A stretch of 10,394 nt of DNA from Candidatus Poribacteria bacterium (GTDB taxonomy: Bacteria; Poribacteria; WGA-4E; WGA-3G), in the NCBI GenBank assembly GCA_009842375.1, contig VYFM01000162.1, forward strand, positions 1-10,394, in the 5' to 3' direction. Below, piece by piece: positions 1 to 7,053 of this stretch; the stretch's first letter is position 1, and every line of letters starts with the position of its first letter. The translations under genes and the position numbers were made by a program. A model generated the notes under the pieces. It was not told where the DNA came from and did no database searches. It saw nothing but the letters and a program-made list of their open reading frames with translations.

Positions 1-1124
1 ATTATAGATAGTAATTTTATGATTGGAATCTGTGTTGGCATTTTTGAGAGAAAATGTTCATGTATTTTTTCCTTATGTTGCCGATATGGTGCGTATTTAT
101 CTGCAAAAAACCGGGGTGATTTCCCGTGTATTTTCAGTAGCCAACGCCAAAAGGTTTCTCCTGCCTTCAGTTCTGAGAAGGGTTGGACATTGTAATCAAA
201 CGAAAAACATAGGATTTGTCCGCTTCCAAAGTTTCTTTTTGCGATGTGTATCTGTTCCTTTGTTCCGAGTAGTGTTTGGCATTCAGGTTTGGGTTCAAAA
301 TGGATGTTTTTATATGCGGGAACTGCATTGTTTGATGTGGCAATTCCGAATTGTTGTTTTAAGATCGGTGGTACCTTGTCAATCGTCTCTTCACGAATCA
401 ATTCTACTGACAGTAGTGGTTCAATAAAACTATCTTTCAAGAAACGGTAGTTACTTCCTCCAGAAACGACAAGTGTTCCACCGCGCTGTACCCAATCTAA
501 CAGTGCTGTTTGCTGTTGCTTGAAAATCCTTTTTTCTGTAAGTGATACCTCACGAATAATGACAAGATCAACGGCATCATAGCCTATCCAACTTGTAGGC
601 ATTGCGCGTGAGTTAGGCAAGTACTTAATATGAACCTGTGTGCTATCCTCATCTAATTGTTTTTTATTAAGGATTTTCTGTAACTTGTCCCCACTTGGTG
701 CTAATACCAACACAAAATGATCTTTGTTTGCAATCGGTGTTAGAGGTGTGATTTGGTGTGTTGTGTGTGGTTCTGATATAGATGTCTTTGTGACTTCTGA
801 TCGTTCTAATTGAAGGATAAGGTGGAAGGAAACTTTTGGGCAGTAGATGAACAGTTTTTTATGTTTTCGATCAGTTTTACTTAAATGTAATGGCGTGGCA
901 TATCGGTAAATTGTTTCATCCGTAAAATAATTACGAACTTCAACTGTGAGTACTCCGTTGAACGCAACAGGTTCATTCTGACTTCGTAGGTTAACGTTCA
1001 GTGGAGTCCATTTCCCTTGTTTATATCCGTTATTGAACCCAAAAGTTACTTCCTCAAATTCCACAGCACAGAATGCTGAGGAGGTAACAACAAACGCTAT
1101 AAAAATTGCGACATTCGTTCTCAT
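1..1124 (-). CDS. Secreted protein with a glutamine-amidotransferase-like fold (3' end outside window)
   Basis: I read this gene directly from the minus strand. It starts at ATG 1124 behind a GGAG Shine-Dalgarno and stays open for 374 codons to the window edge, so the C-terminus is missing. Residues 1-20 form a signal peptide (hydrophobic core AIFIAFVV, likely cut after AFCA), which predicts export. Residues 21-65 are a beta-rich stretch containing GYKQGKWTPLNV, typical of exported Ig-like modules. Around residues 180-223 the pattern GYDAVDLVII, then LLDWVQRGGTLVVSGG, matches the class-I glutamine-amidotransferase/ThuA-like fold. The usual catalytic Cys is not at the expected turn (GGSN instead), so enzyme activity is doubtful. 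A conserved-looking NFGSGQILCFSFD and FWRWLL follow at 298-330. Similar proteins often end in a membrane segment beside other envelope proteins; that part lies off-window. The function is unknown. It sits 51 bp downstream of the kinase gene and may be co-transcribed with it. Confidence 0.8.
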   Translation of the reverse strand, partial: MRTNVAIFIAFVVTSSAFCAVEFEEVTFGFNNGYKQGKWTPLNVNLRSQNEPVAFNGVLTVEVRNYFTDETIYRYATPLHLSKTDRKHKKLFIYCPKVSFHLILQLERSEVTKTSISEPHTTHQITPLTPIANKDHFVLVLAPSGDKLQKILNKKQLDEDSTQVHIKYLPNSRAMPTSWIGYDAVDLVIIREVSLTEKRIFKQQQTALLDWVQRGGTLVVSGGSNYRFLKDSFIEPLLSVELIREETIDKVPPILKQQFGIATSNNAVPAYKNIHFEPKPECQTLLGTKEQIHIAKRNFGSGQILCFSFDYNVQPFSELKAGETFWRWLLKIHGKSPRFFADKYAPYRQHKEKIHEHFLSKMPTQIPIIKLLSI

Positions 1125-1175
1125 AACAACTCCAAATGGTGGAATTCGTTATGTATTAAACGTAAAACAAGTAAT

Positions 1176-2021
1176 TTAGGTGAGTTGTGCAGGATTTTTA
1201 GAGAGTTGTGTCTCGGTTGCACCGTTGAATGCATACGTGCTGAAGACTCCGTTTCCTAACATAATCATTGAACCGACTCCACCTGCTGCCTCAATCTGTG
1301 CAATCGTGTCTATCACCCGATCATCACTGAGCAAACCGCTATCCACTGAAAATTGCTTTGCAACCGAAAAACATTCAGTAAATAATTCGGGATTTGACTG
1401 AGTGCGTGTGAGTTTTTGTAAAATGGTTAATGCTGTATCTGCTGCCTTGTTGATACGTTTCGTCTGTTCACTGTTTCTGAGGACTTCGCTTGTGTGAATT
1501 GGTCCAAAGTACCGATAATAGATTGGTTGTTCAGGTATTGACAATTTGTCGGCAACTAACGGTGCTCCTTTCTTCAACTTGACGAGACATCCACCGTGAT
1601 ATTGTGAGCAGACATCTCCTAATCCTGTTCGGTTTTCAACTTCAGCAATGTGTGCGATCATTGCTAAAACTTCATTATCTTTATCCAACTCTATGAGTTC
1701 GTTCAGTGCATAAGCAGTAGCAAGTGCAGCAGCACCGCTCAAACCGAAACCGCATCCCAGAGGAAGCGGGGACGTGAGACTTACTTTTATCCCTGAAACA
1801 TCCGTATTTTGGATTAGCCGATTAACAACAGTTCTAACTGTTGGAAAAATAATGTCTTGTTGATTAAATGAAACTTTAGTTTCGTGAGATTCAGAAACGG
1901 TGACTTCAACACCCTCGCTGACGGTGAAACCCATTCCGAGAGAATGCATACGTGCTGGATCTGGATGTGGAATTATTTTGAATACACACGAAATGTTGCC
2001 GGGGGCAAACGCTCTCGCCAT
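1176..2021 (-). CDS. Archaeal-type pantoate kinase-like GHMP kinase (COG1829-like)
   Basis: The 281-residue product looks like a cytoplasmic GHMP small-molecule kinase. The N-terminal APGNISCVF (residues 6-14) followed by PHPDPARMHSLGMGFTVSEG (19-38) resembles archaeal pantoate kinases, which carry a similar PG..-D-DP-GS-G-G-T-S-G pattern. The GHMP ATP-binding loop is PLPLGCGFGLSGAAA (85-99). TGLGD (132-136) contributes the likely catalytic Asp136, and the third GHMP motif is the glycine-rich GGVGSMIMLGNG (247-258). Length and motif order fit the family. In Archaea this enzyme phosphorylates pantoate to 4-phosphopantoate for coenzyme A synthesis; most Bacteria use PanC and CoaA/CoaX instead. 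The substrate here is inferred, and another GHMP substrate is possible. The start at ATG 2021 has AGGAG four bases upstream. The Tat-sulfatase gene ends 124 bp upstream, and the gap carries a direct repeat that may be regulatory. Confidence 0.8.
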   Translation of the reverse strand: MARAFAPGNISCVFKIIPHPDPARMHSLGMGFTVSEGVEVTVSESHETKVSFNQQDIIFPTVRTVVNRLIQNTDVSGIKVSLTSPLPLGCGFGLSGAAALATAYALNELIELDKDNEVLAMIAHIAEVENRTGLGDVCSQYHGGCLVKLKKGAPLVADKLSIPEQPIYYRYFGPIHTSEVLRNSEQTKRINKAADTALTILQKLTRTQSNPELFTECFSVAKQFSVDSGLLSDDRVIDTIAQIEAAGGVGSMIMLGNGVFSTYAFNGATETQLSKNPAQLT

Positions 2022-2029
2022 ATCACTCC

Positions 2030-2061
2030 TATTGTAATTTAGTACCTTGATATTGTAATTT
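2030..2061. repeat. Two 11-bp direct repeats, 21-bp period, upstream of the kinase gene
   Basis: The plus-strand word tattgtaattt occurs at 2030-2040 and again, identically, at 2051-2061. The start-to-start distance is 21 bp, two DNA helical turns. A looser relative (ttgtaataaattt) begins at 2085, about 32 bp further. The repeats lie in the only intergenic gap above 100 bp, and the near copy abuts the kinase ribosome site. The same-face spacing suits a dimeric or cooperative DNA-binding regulator, but the tract is AT-rich and chance is not excluded. Confidence 0.45.
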
Positions 2062-2145
2062 CAGTTATGCGTTGAGTTGCTTAGTTGTAATAAATTTCAA
2101 CATATTTACCTTATTTGTTTATATATACCCATCAAGTAGGCAAGA

Positions 2146-3687
2146 TTACTGTCTATTCGGGTTTTGTCGTCCTCCTCTTATCTTGAACGCATCTTCACCA
2201 TACTTCCCATCTCCAATCTTTGCAGCTTGTCCTCCACCAGTGACACCGAATCTTGATCCATCTAAACGTGGTATTACAAACTCCTCAAACCATTCCCCCA
2301 TTTGTCGTCGCATATCACTAATCAGTGGTTTATGTTCCCTTTCGTCTACCAAATTTTTCCGCTCGCGTGGGTCGTTCACTATGTCATAGAGTTCGTGGGG
2401 TCCATAAGGGTAGCGATGCACATATTTCCACTCTTGCGTCCGGATCATTCGGACAGGACCGTATTCATCAAAAACCACTATCCTATCTTGGGCATCGTTT
2501 GTTTTACTGGTAAGGGCCGGAACAAAACTTCTGCCGGGTGACATGTCATCATTCGGATCAGGTAGACCGAGATAGTCAAGTAGTGTCGGCATAAAATCGT
2601 ATTGACTCACCATTGCTTCACTCTCACGACCTTCTGGTATCTTACCGGGTTGGCTCATGATAAAAGGCACTTTGACGGAATTTTCATACATATTCAGCGG
2701 GAACGTTCCATTGCCTTTATGCCAAAAACCGTTATGCCCACATGAATAACCGTTATCACTACTGAAAACGATTAGCGTGTTCTCTCGGATATCTAAATCA
2801 TCAAGTCGTTCCAAAATGCGTCCAACGTTTAAATCGAGTGCTGTAATTGCAGCGAAATATCCTTTCAACGATTCCCTATTTCCCATGTGAGGTAGTGTTC
2901 CTCGTCCTGCCCACGGGTGCAATGCCTCCTGCGGACATGTCTTGAATGGACAATCGTCGTACGAATCAACGATGTCTTGCGGATGCCCGTTAAACGGCGT
3001 ATGCGGTGCGTTATAGTTGACACTGAGATAGAACGGACCTTCTTTATTCTCGGATATAAAATTCAGTGCGTCATCGGTAATTACGTCAGTGAGATAACCC
3101 TGTTGTCTCTCTACCTGTCCATCTCTTATCATGTTGGCGTTGTTGTATCTGCTGCCACCTAATGGTAAAGCGAACCAATGGCTAAATCCGTGTTGTGGTG
3201 TTAAGCTATCGCCAAGATGCCACTTTCCACTCAATCCAACGGTGTAATTATTTTCAGCAAGCACATCAGTGTAACATGTCAAACCTTCAAGATAACGTTC
3301 AGCATTTGGTGGCATGCTGCCGTCCCTGCAAAAATCATGCACACCGTGTGCTGATGGAATACGGCCAGTCATTAGGCTTGCGCGTGCTGGTGAGCATACG
3401 GGAGTTGTGCAGAAAAAATTGGGGAAACGTGTGCCTTCTGAAGCAAGTTGGTCAATAAAGGGTGTGCGGACTTCGTCGTTACCACAGCAGCCTGCTGCCC
3501 AAGGTCCTTGGTCGTCTGTCAGAATAAAAATAACATTTGGTTGGTTTTGCATATTATTTCCTCCTTTTTTCTCTGCACCAAGCAAGACTGTTGGCGCAAC
3601 AGCCGCAGCAACAGTGCCTGTACCTACGTTCTTTAAAAACTTTCGGCGCGAAATATGTACGCTATTGTTTTTCTTTTGATTTGACAT
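2146..3687 (-). CDS. Tat-exported S1-family sulfatase (formylglycine-dependent)
   Basis: This 513-residue sulfatase should cleave sulfate esters, plausibly on sulfated polysaccharide, in the periplasm or outside the cell. The leader has a twin-arginine motif SRRKFLK (13-19) and the hydrophobic stretch VAAAVAPTVLLGA (26-38). The sulfatase body starts near residue 46. It has metal-site Asp in LTDDQ (56-60), the formylglycine signature CSPAR with Cys98 (98-102), the second signature GKWHLG, and the motifs APHTPF, SSDNG and SVKVPF. The start at ATG 3687 was chosen because it begins just before the Tat leader; its ribosome site is weak (AGG). An in-frame ATG at 3732 adds 15 unhelpful residues and has no ribosome site. 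Internal Met46 (ATG 3552) has a perfect AGGAGG seven bases upstream, so a leaderless second product is possible. It is the downstream member of a tandem pair; maturation needs a formylglycine-generating or anaerobic sulfatase-maturating enzyme elsewhere in the genome. The exact substrate cannot be read from sequence. Confidence 0.92.
   Translation of the reverse strand: MSNQKKNNSVHISRRKFLKNVGTGTVAAAVAPTVLLGAEKKGGNNMQNQPNVIFILTDDQGPWAAGCCGNDEVRTPFIDQLASEGTRFPNFFCTTPVCSPARASLMTGRIPSAHGVHDFCRDGSMPPNAERYLEGLTCYTDVLAENNYTVGLSGKWHLGDSLTPQHGFSHWFALPLGGSRYNNANMIRDGQVERQQGYLTDVITDDALNFISENKEGPFYLSVNYNAPHTPFNGHPQDIVDSYDDCPFKTCPQEALHPWAGRGTLPHMGNRESLKGYFAAITALDLNVGRILERLDDLDIRENTLIVFSSDNGYSCGHNGFWHKGNGTFPLNMYENSVKVPFIMSQPGKIPEGRESEAMVSQYDFMPTLLDYLGLPDPNDDMSPGRSFVPALTSKTNDAQDRIVVFDEYGPVRMIRTQEWKYVHRYPYGPHELYDIVNDPRERKNLVDEREHKPLISDMRRQMGEWFEEFVIPRLDGSRFGVTGGGQAAKIGDGKYGEDAFKIRGGRQNPNRQ
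3560..3565 (-). promoter_or_regulatory. Internal Shine-Dalgarno AGGAGG within the Tat-sulfatase gene
   Basis: The minus strand reads AGGAGG at 3565-3560, then seven bases, then ATG at 3552. This is a textbook ribosome site, much stronger than the one before the Tat-leader start. It falls inside the codons for KKGGNNM at the leader/body junction, and the ATG lines up exactly with the first codon of the leaderless paralogue. Use as an internal start is an inference. Confidence 0.6.
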
Positions 3688-3752
3688 GGCTAACCTATAT
3701 TCAGAATCACCAAATGAACATAATATGCACATGTGGTATTCATCGTAAATGT

Positions 3753-5156
3753 CTAAATATTTCGTCTGGGTGGTGCGTATCTTGGATGGAAGGAATCTTC
3801 ACCATAGTTCCCTTCTCCAAGTTTTGCTGCTTGCCCACCACCTGTGACCGAACATCTTGCCCCATCTAATTCAGGCACTACGTACCGCTCGAACCATGCC
3901 CCCATCTGTTGACGCATATCACTGATTAGAGCGTTATTCTCATTTTCTTCTACAAGGTTTTTCCGTTCACCAGGGTCATTCTTTAAGTCATATAATTCAT
4001 GTGGACCGTAGGGATAGCGATGAACGTATTTCCACTCTTGCGTGCGGATCATACGGACAGGTCCGTATTCGTCAAACACAATGATTTCGTCTTGTGCATC
4101 GTTTGTTTCTCCAGTAAGTGCCGAAACAAAACTTCTACCGGGTGACATATCGTCGTTGGGATCGGGTAGACCGAGATAATCAAGCAGTGTCGGCATGAAA
4201 TCGTATTGGCTTACCATTGCTTCACTGACGTGTCCCTCTGGTATCCTACCGGGATGGCTGATAACAAACGGCACCTTGACAGAGTTGTCATACATATTTA
4301 GTGGAAATGTGCCGTTGCCTTTATGCCAAAATCCATGATGTCCGCATGAGTATCCATTATCACTACTAAAGACAATCAATGTATTCTCACGGATCCCTAA
4401 CTCTGTAAGTCGATCTAAAATGCGTCCGACGTTTAAATCAAGTGCCGTAATCGCAGCGTAATAACCTTTCAACGACTCGCGATTGCCCATATGTGCTGCT
4501 GCCCCCTGCACTGCCCATGGATGTAACGGTTCTTGTGGACAAGTCTTGAACGGACAGTCGTCGTAAGAATCCACGATGTCTTGGGGATGTCCATTAAAAG
4601 GTGTATGGGGTGCGTTATAGTTGACACTGAGATAGAAAGGTCCGTCTTTATTTGCTGATATGAATTCTAACGCATCATCGGTAATTATGTCCGTAAGGTA
4701 ACCGGGTTGCATCTCTACCTGTCCATCTCGAATCATATTTGCATCATTATACTTGCTACCACCTGTTGGCAAAGCGAACCAGTGACTGAAGCCATGTTGT
4801 GGAGTCAAACTATCTCCGAGGTGCCATTTGCCGCTCAAACCTACGGTGTAGTTATTCTCTGCGAGGACATCTGTATAGCAGGTCAATCCTTCAAGATAAC
4901 GCGCGGGGTCAGGCGGCATGTTCCCATCGCGAATCCAGTCGTGTACGCCGTGCGCTGATGGGATGCGACCTGTCATGAGACTTGCACGTGCTGGCGAACA
5001 AACAGGACTGGTGCAGAAGAAATTGGGGAAGCGCGTTCCTTCGGCAGCAAGTTGGTCAATAAAGGGTGTTCGGACTTCATCGTTGCCACTACAACCCATT
5101 GCCCAAGGTCCTTGGTCGTCTGTTAGAACAAAAATGACATTTGGTTTGTTTTCCAT
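3753..5156 (-). CDS. Leaderless S1-family sulfatase (paralogue of the Tat sulfatase)
   Basis: This 467-residue formylglycine sulfatase is predicted to hydrolyse sulfate esters. Motifs numbered from MENKPN are LTDDQ (11-15), formylglycine CSPAR with Cys53 (53-57), GKWHLG (109-114), APHTPF (182-187), SSDNG (264-268) and SVKVPF (292-297). No signal peptide or Tat motif is visible, so it is predicted to be cytoplasmic and would act on imported substrate. I chose ATG 5156 because GGAG lies eight bases upstream and the sulfatase fold begins at once. An in-frame ATG at 5210 overlaps the end of the DUF4276 gene by 8 bp, lacks a good ribosome site and adds only a polar 18-residue stretch. Residues 1-456 align without gaps with the neighbouring Tat copy, at 389 of 456 identical by my count. 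The glycine-rich tail VTGGGQAAK near the C-terminus is shared by both copies. The substrate is unknown. Confidence 0.92.
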   Translation of the reverse strand: MENKPNVIFVLTDDQGPWAMGCSGNDEVRTPFIDQLAAEGTRFPNFFCTSPVCSPARASLMTGRIPSAHGVHDWIRDGNMPPDPARYLEGLTCYTDVLAENNYTVGLSGKWHLGDSLTPQHGFSHWFALPTGGSKYNDANMIRDGQVEMQPGYLTDIITDDALEFISANKDGPFYLSVNYNAPHTPFNGHPQDIVDSYDDCPFKTCPQEPLHPWAVQGAAAHMGNRESLKGYYAAITALDLNVGRILDRLTELGIRENTLIVFSSDNGYSCGHHGFWHKGNGTFPLNMYDNSVKVPFVISHPGRIPEGHVSEAMVSQYDFMPTLLDYLGLPDPNDDMSPGRSFVSALTGETNDAQDEIIVFDEYGPVRMIRTQEWKYVHRYPYGPHELYDLKNDPGERKNLVEENENNALISDMRQQMGAWFERYVVPELDGARCSVTGGGQAAKLGEGNYGEDSFHPRYAPPRRNI

Positions 5157-5202
5157 ATTGTGTTCTCCATTTAAGTATTGAAAATAATGTGGTCGTTTAT
5201 AT

Positions 5203-5808
5203 TTACTCATTCACTGTTTGCAATTCTTCAAGGAGACGGACTATGTCTCGGTAGCATTTGTCAAAGGAATCTGCCTGTCGTGCTTGTTCAAAGTCAAAAC
5301 TATCTGTGAGTGCGGGTTGGTCGCGCGTTTCACTATACGTTTTTGAATTTCCCATTCGCTTGCTAAGCCATCCCTTTGCACCACGGATCGCTTCTGGGTT
5401 GTTTGGAGGATCAAGGTCCTCTTTTAATCCTCTTTTTCCACGTAGTGATATAGCTGCGGCAAGAAACCATGCCTCAAATTCACACTTAGCGAGTACAACT
5501 GCAATTGGTAGATCGCTACGAGTTTGTAATGCCCTATCAAGTAGTGCGGGTCCCAATTCTGCGGGACAGTCATCATCGCTGTCAAGGATGATGAGTATAG
5601 CACCTTGTCCCCCAATTTTTTGAGCTGCTAATTCTATCCTTCTCTCAAGTTCACCAGATTTTACAACCTGATTTCTTGGTGCACGGATAGGTCTCTCAAC
5701 GATAATCACTGTTTCTGGATAGAGATCCCACGCTATACGCCGGATTAATACAGGGACAGCTTCAACTTCACCATCACCCTCAACAATACATCCAATTTTA
5801 AAGATCAT
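5203..5808 (-). CDS. DUF4276 family TOPRIM-like protein, partner of the upstream ATPase
   Basis: The 201-residue protein matches the pattern of DUF4276. Its N-terminal strand-turn IVEGDGE (8-14) holds a TOPRIM-style Glu10, LIILDSDDD (72-80) holds the DxD pair Asp76/Asp78, and AKCEFEAWFLAA (107-118) is a family hallmark. YSETRDQPALTDSFD (158-172) and SFDKCYRDI near the end are also typical. This arrangement of acidic residues suggests a metal-dependent TOPRIM-like nuclease; activity is inferred. Its ATG at 5808 lies inside the last codons of the ATPase gene (11-bp overlap), implying translational coupling and a stable complex. DUF4276 genes are commonly paired with AAA_21 ATPases, an arrangement analogous to OLD, Gabija GajA or PARIS, where an ABC-type ATPase works with a TOPRIM effector. 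The pair is a candidate phage-defence module. Confidence 0.82.
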   Translation of the reverse strand: MIFKIGCIVEGDGEVEAVPVLIRRIAWDLYPETVIIVERPIRAPRNQVVKSGELERRIELAAQKIGGQGAILIILDSDDDCPAELGPALLDRALQTRSDLPIAVVLAKCEFEAWFLAAAISLRGKRGLKEDLDPPNNPEAIRGAKGWLSKRMGNSKTYSETRDQPALTDSFDFEQARQADSFDKCYRDIVRLLEELQTVNE

Positions 5809-7036
5809 CTGTTCTTCGCTTTTTCTTGTCTACACGAACATTCTCGTTTTTTAAAAAATCAGTGAAGGTGAGTTGTTTCGTTTTTGCCGCAGCAGCAACA
5901 GATGCTGGGTCAGGTTGTAATTGATCAAGGCGTAGAAGTTCCCCAGTTGTAAACAAGCAATCGCGTACTACAGATCTTGATGCCTCATCAACACGGGCGA
6001 TTGCAGTATTACCGGCATGTGCTTCAACGGCAAGAATAGAATCCACATCAAGATCCTTGTTATCAAGCAGATCTGGACTGTGACTGGTAATGATAACCTG
6101 TGTTTTATGAGCAGCATCCCGCAATCCATCAAGTAAAATCCCAGCAGCAGCAGGATGAAGGGCAGTTTCTGGTTCCTCAATTCCCACGAGTGGCACGCGC
6201 TTCTGTGCGCCCTGATCTTCCTGAAAAAGTGCTACCAGAATTCCCAGTACGCGGAGTGTCCCATCAGACATATTGTTTGCAAGAAATCGCCATGGATATT
6301 TATCACCTGCAACATCCTGTCTAAACTCTAATGTTTCCTTTATTCCAAACTTTTCAACATCTACACTATGCACACCGGGAACTACCAATGCCAGATATTC
6401 CTCAATGTCTTTCTTGACAGAAATTGAAAGTTGATTGAGTACACTTGTCAGGTTGCTTCCATCGCGAGCGAGAACATCCCGAGGGTCCGGTGCCTGGAGA
6501 TCTCTAATTATATCTGGATTGAAATTATAAAATCCCATTCGAGAAAATGCATCGTAGACAGGACGAAATTCAGGCAACCCTGAAGCATTTACCAAATAGA
6601 GACGATCTGTTATAGCAGCTGGTGCAGCCTTTACACTAGTCGTAACTACAGAATCTTTATTTACATGGAAGAATTGCTTCTGGAAAATACACGTTTCAGA
6701 CTGAACCTCGTATCCCCCATGCGGACGAGACCCAATGCTAAAGTTATAATGTCCCATAGCACTATTAGGTAAAGTGAATGCAAACCCAATACTAAAATGG
6801 TTTGGATGACCACGAGAACGACGACGTACATCGTTGATACCTCCACGGTCGCGTATTGCGTGTTCCAAGGAGTAATTCAATGCGTCTGATACAAACCGCA
6901 ACGCATCGAGAAAATTACTCTTACCCGACCCATTGCGACCTACAAGGAACGTCAAAGGCTGCAACTGCACATCACATGCTGCAATACTCTTGTAGTTCTT
7001 GAGAATAACTCTTTTAATAAATGTTGAATCCTTCAT
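5798..7036 (-). CDS. AAA_21/OLD-like ABC-type ATPase (RecF/SMC-class nucleotide-binding fold)
   Basis: This is a soluble ATPase of 412 residues from ATG 7036. A TTG four codons earlier (7048) is an alternative start, but its only purine-rich upstream run, AAGG, directly abuts the TTG. The numbering below counts from that TTG. The N-terminus LKNYKSIAACDVQLQPLTFL is the usual RecF/OLD lead into Walker A GRNGSGKS (37-44). A middle insertion (about 60-250) is followed by the signature-like NNMSDGTLRVLGIL (258-271), Walker B PLVGIEEPE (286-294) and the switch His in TSHSP (321-325). The C-terminus is basic (KKKRR), possibly nucleic-acid binding. There is no TOPRIM domain in this chain; the overlapping DUF4276 gene supplies one, so together they look like a split OLD-type system. 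The upstream dioxygenase gene ends 17 bp before this start. The trigger and target are unknown. Confidence 0.88.
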   Translation of the reverse strand: MKDSTFIKRVILKNYKSIAACDVQLQPLTFLVGRNGSGKSNFLDALRFVSDALNYSLEHAIRDRGGINDVRRRSRGHPNHFSIGFAFTLPNSAMGHYNFSIGSRPHGGYEVQSETCIFQKQFFHVNKDSVVTTSVKAAPAAITDRLYLVNASGLPEFRPVYDAFSRMGFYNFNPDIIRDLQAPDPRDVLARDGSNLTSVLNQLSISVKKDIEEYLALVVPGVHSVDVEKFGIKETLEFRQDVAGDKYPWRFLANNMSDGTLRVLGILVALFQEDQGAQKRVPLVGIEEPETALHPAAAGILLDGLRDAAHKTQVIITSHSPDLLDNKDLDVDSILAVEAHAGNTAIARVDEASRSVVRDCLFTTGELLRLDQLQPDPASVAAAAKTKQLTFTDFLKNENVRVDKKKRRTDDL

Positions 7037-7053
7037 TTCAGTATCCAACCTTG

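Larger units (their letters stand above)
2185..5156 (-). repeat. Tandem duplication of a 1368-bp sulfatase unit
   Basis: Two direct units, 2185-3552 and 3789-5156, are both exactly 1368 bp and encode 456 residues each with no indel. I count 67 amino-acid differences (about 85% identity), and synonymous sites differ often throughout. This indicates a fairly old duplication kept under purifying selection, not a recent copy or assembly artefact. The regions outside the units, the Tat leader and the last 11-12 residues, are unrelated. Confidence 0.85.

Noticed and set aside
23..427. Plus-strand frame of 134 codons at the left end
   Set aside because: It lies antisense to the open minus-strand gene with a signal peptide and ribosome site; its translation has no recognisable motif and no ribosome site.
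1125..1175. Possible terminator between the kinase and GATase-like genes
   Set aside because: Only a tiny CCA/TGG pairing is visible, with no stable stem and no following T-run.
2021..2146. Sigma-70-like promoter hexamers (TACAAT) before the kinase gene
   Set aside because: The TACAAT words belong to the AT-rich direct repeat and no convincing -35 element lies at a suitable distance, so I do not call a promoter.
3314..3679. Plus-strand frame with a matching frame at 4918-5181
   Set aside because: Both are the antisense of the same conserved sulfatase N-terminal codons; their similarity simply reflects the duplication.
3730..3732. ATG 3732 as start of the Tat sulfatase
   Set aside because: It has no ribosome site and would place 15 extra residues before a leader that already begins well at 3687.
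5258..5623. Plus-strand frame opposite the DUF4276 gene
   Set aside because: It is antisense to a well-supported family member and has no motif or ribosome site.
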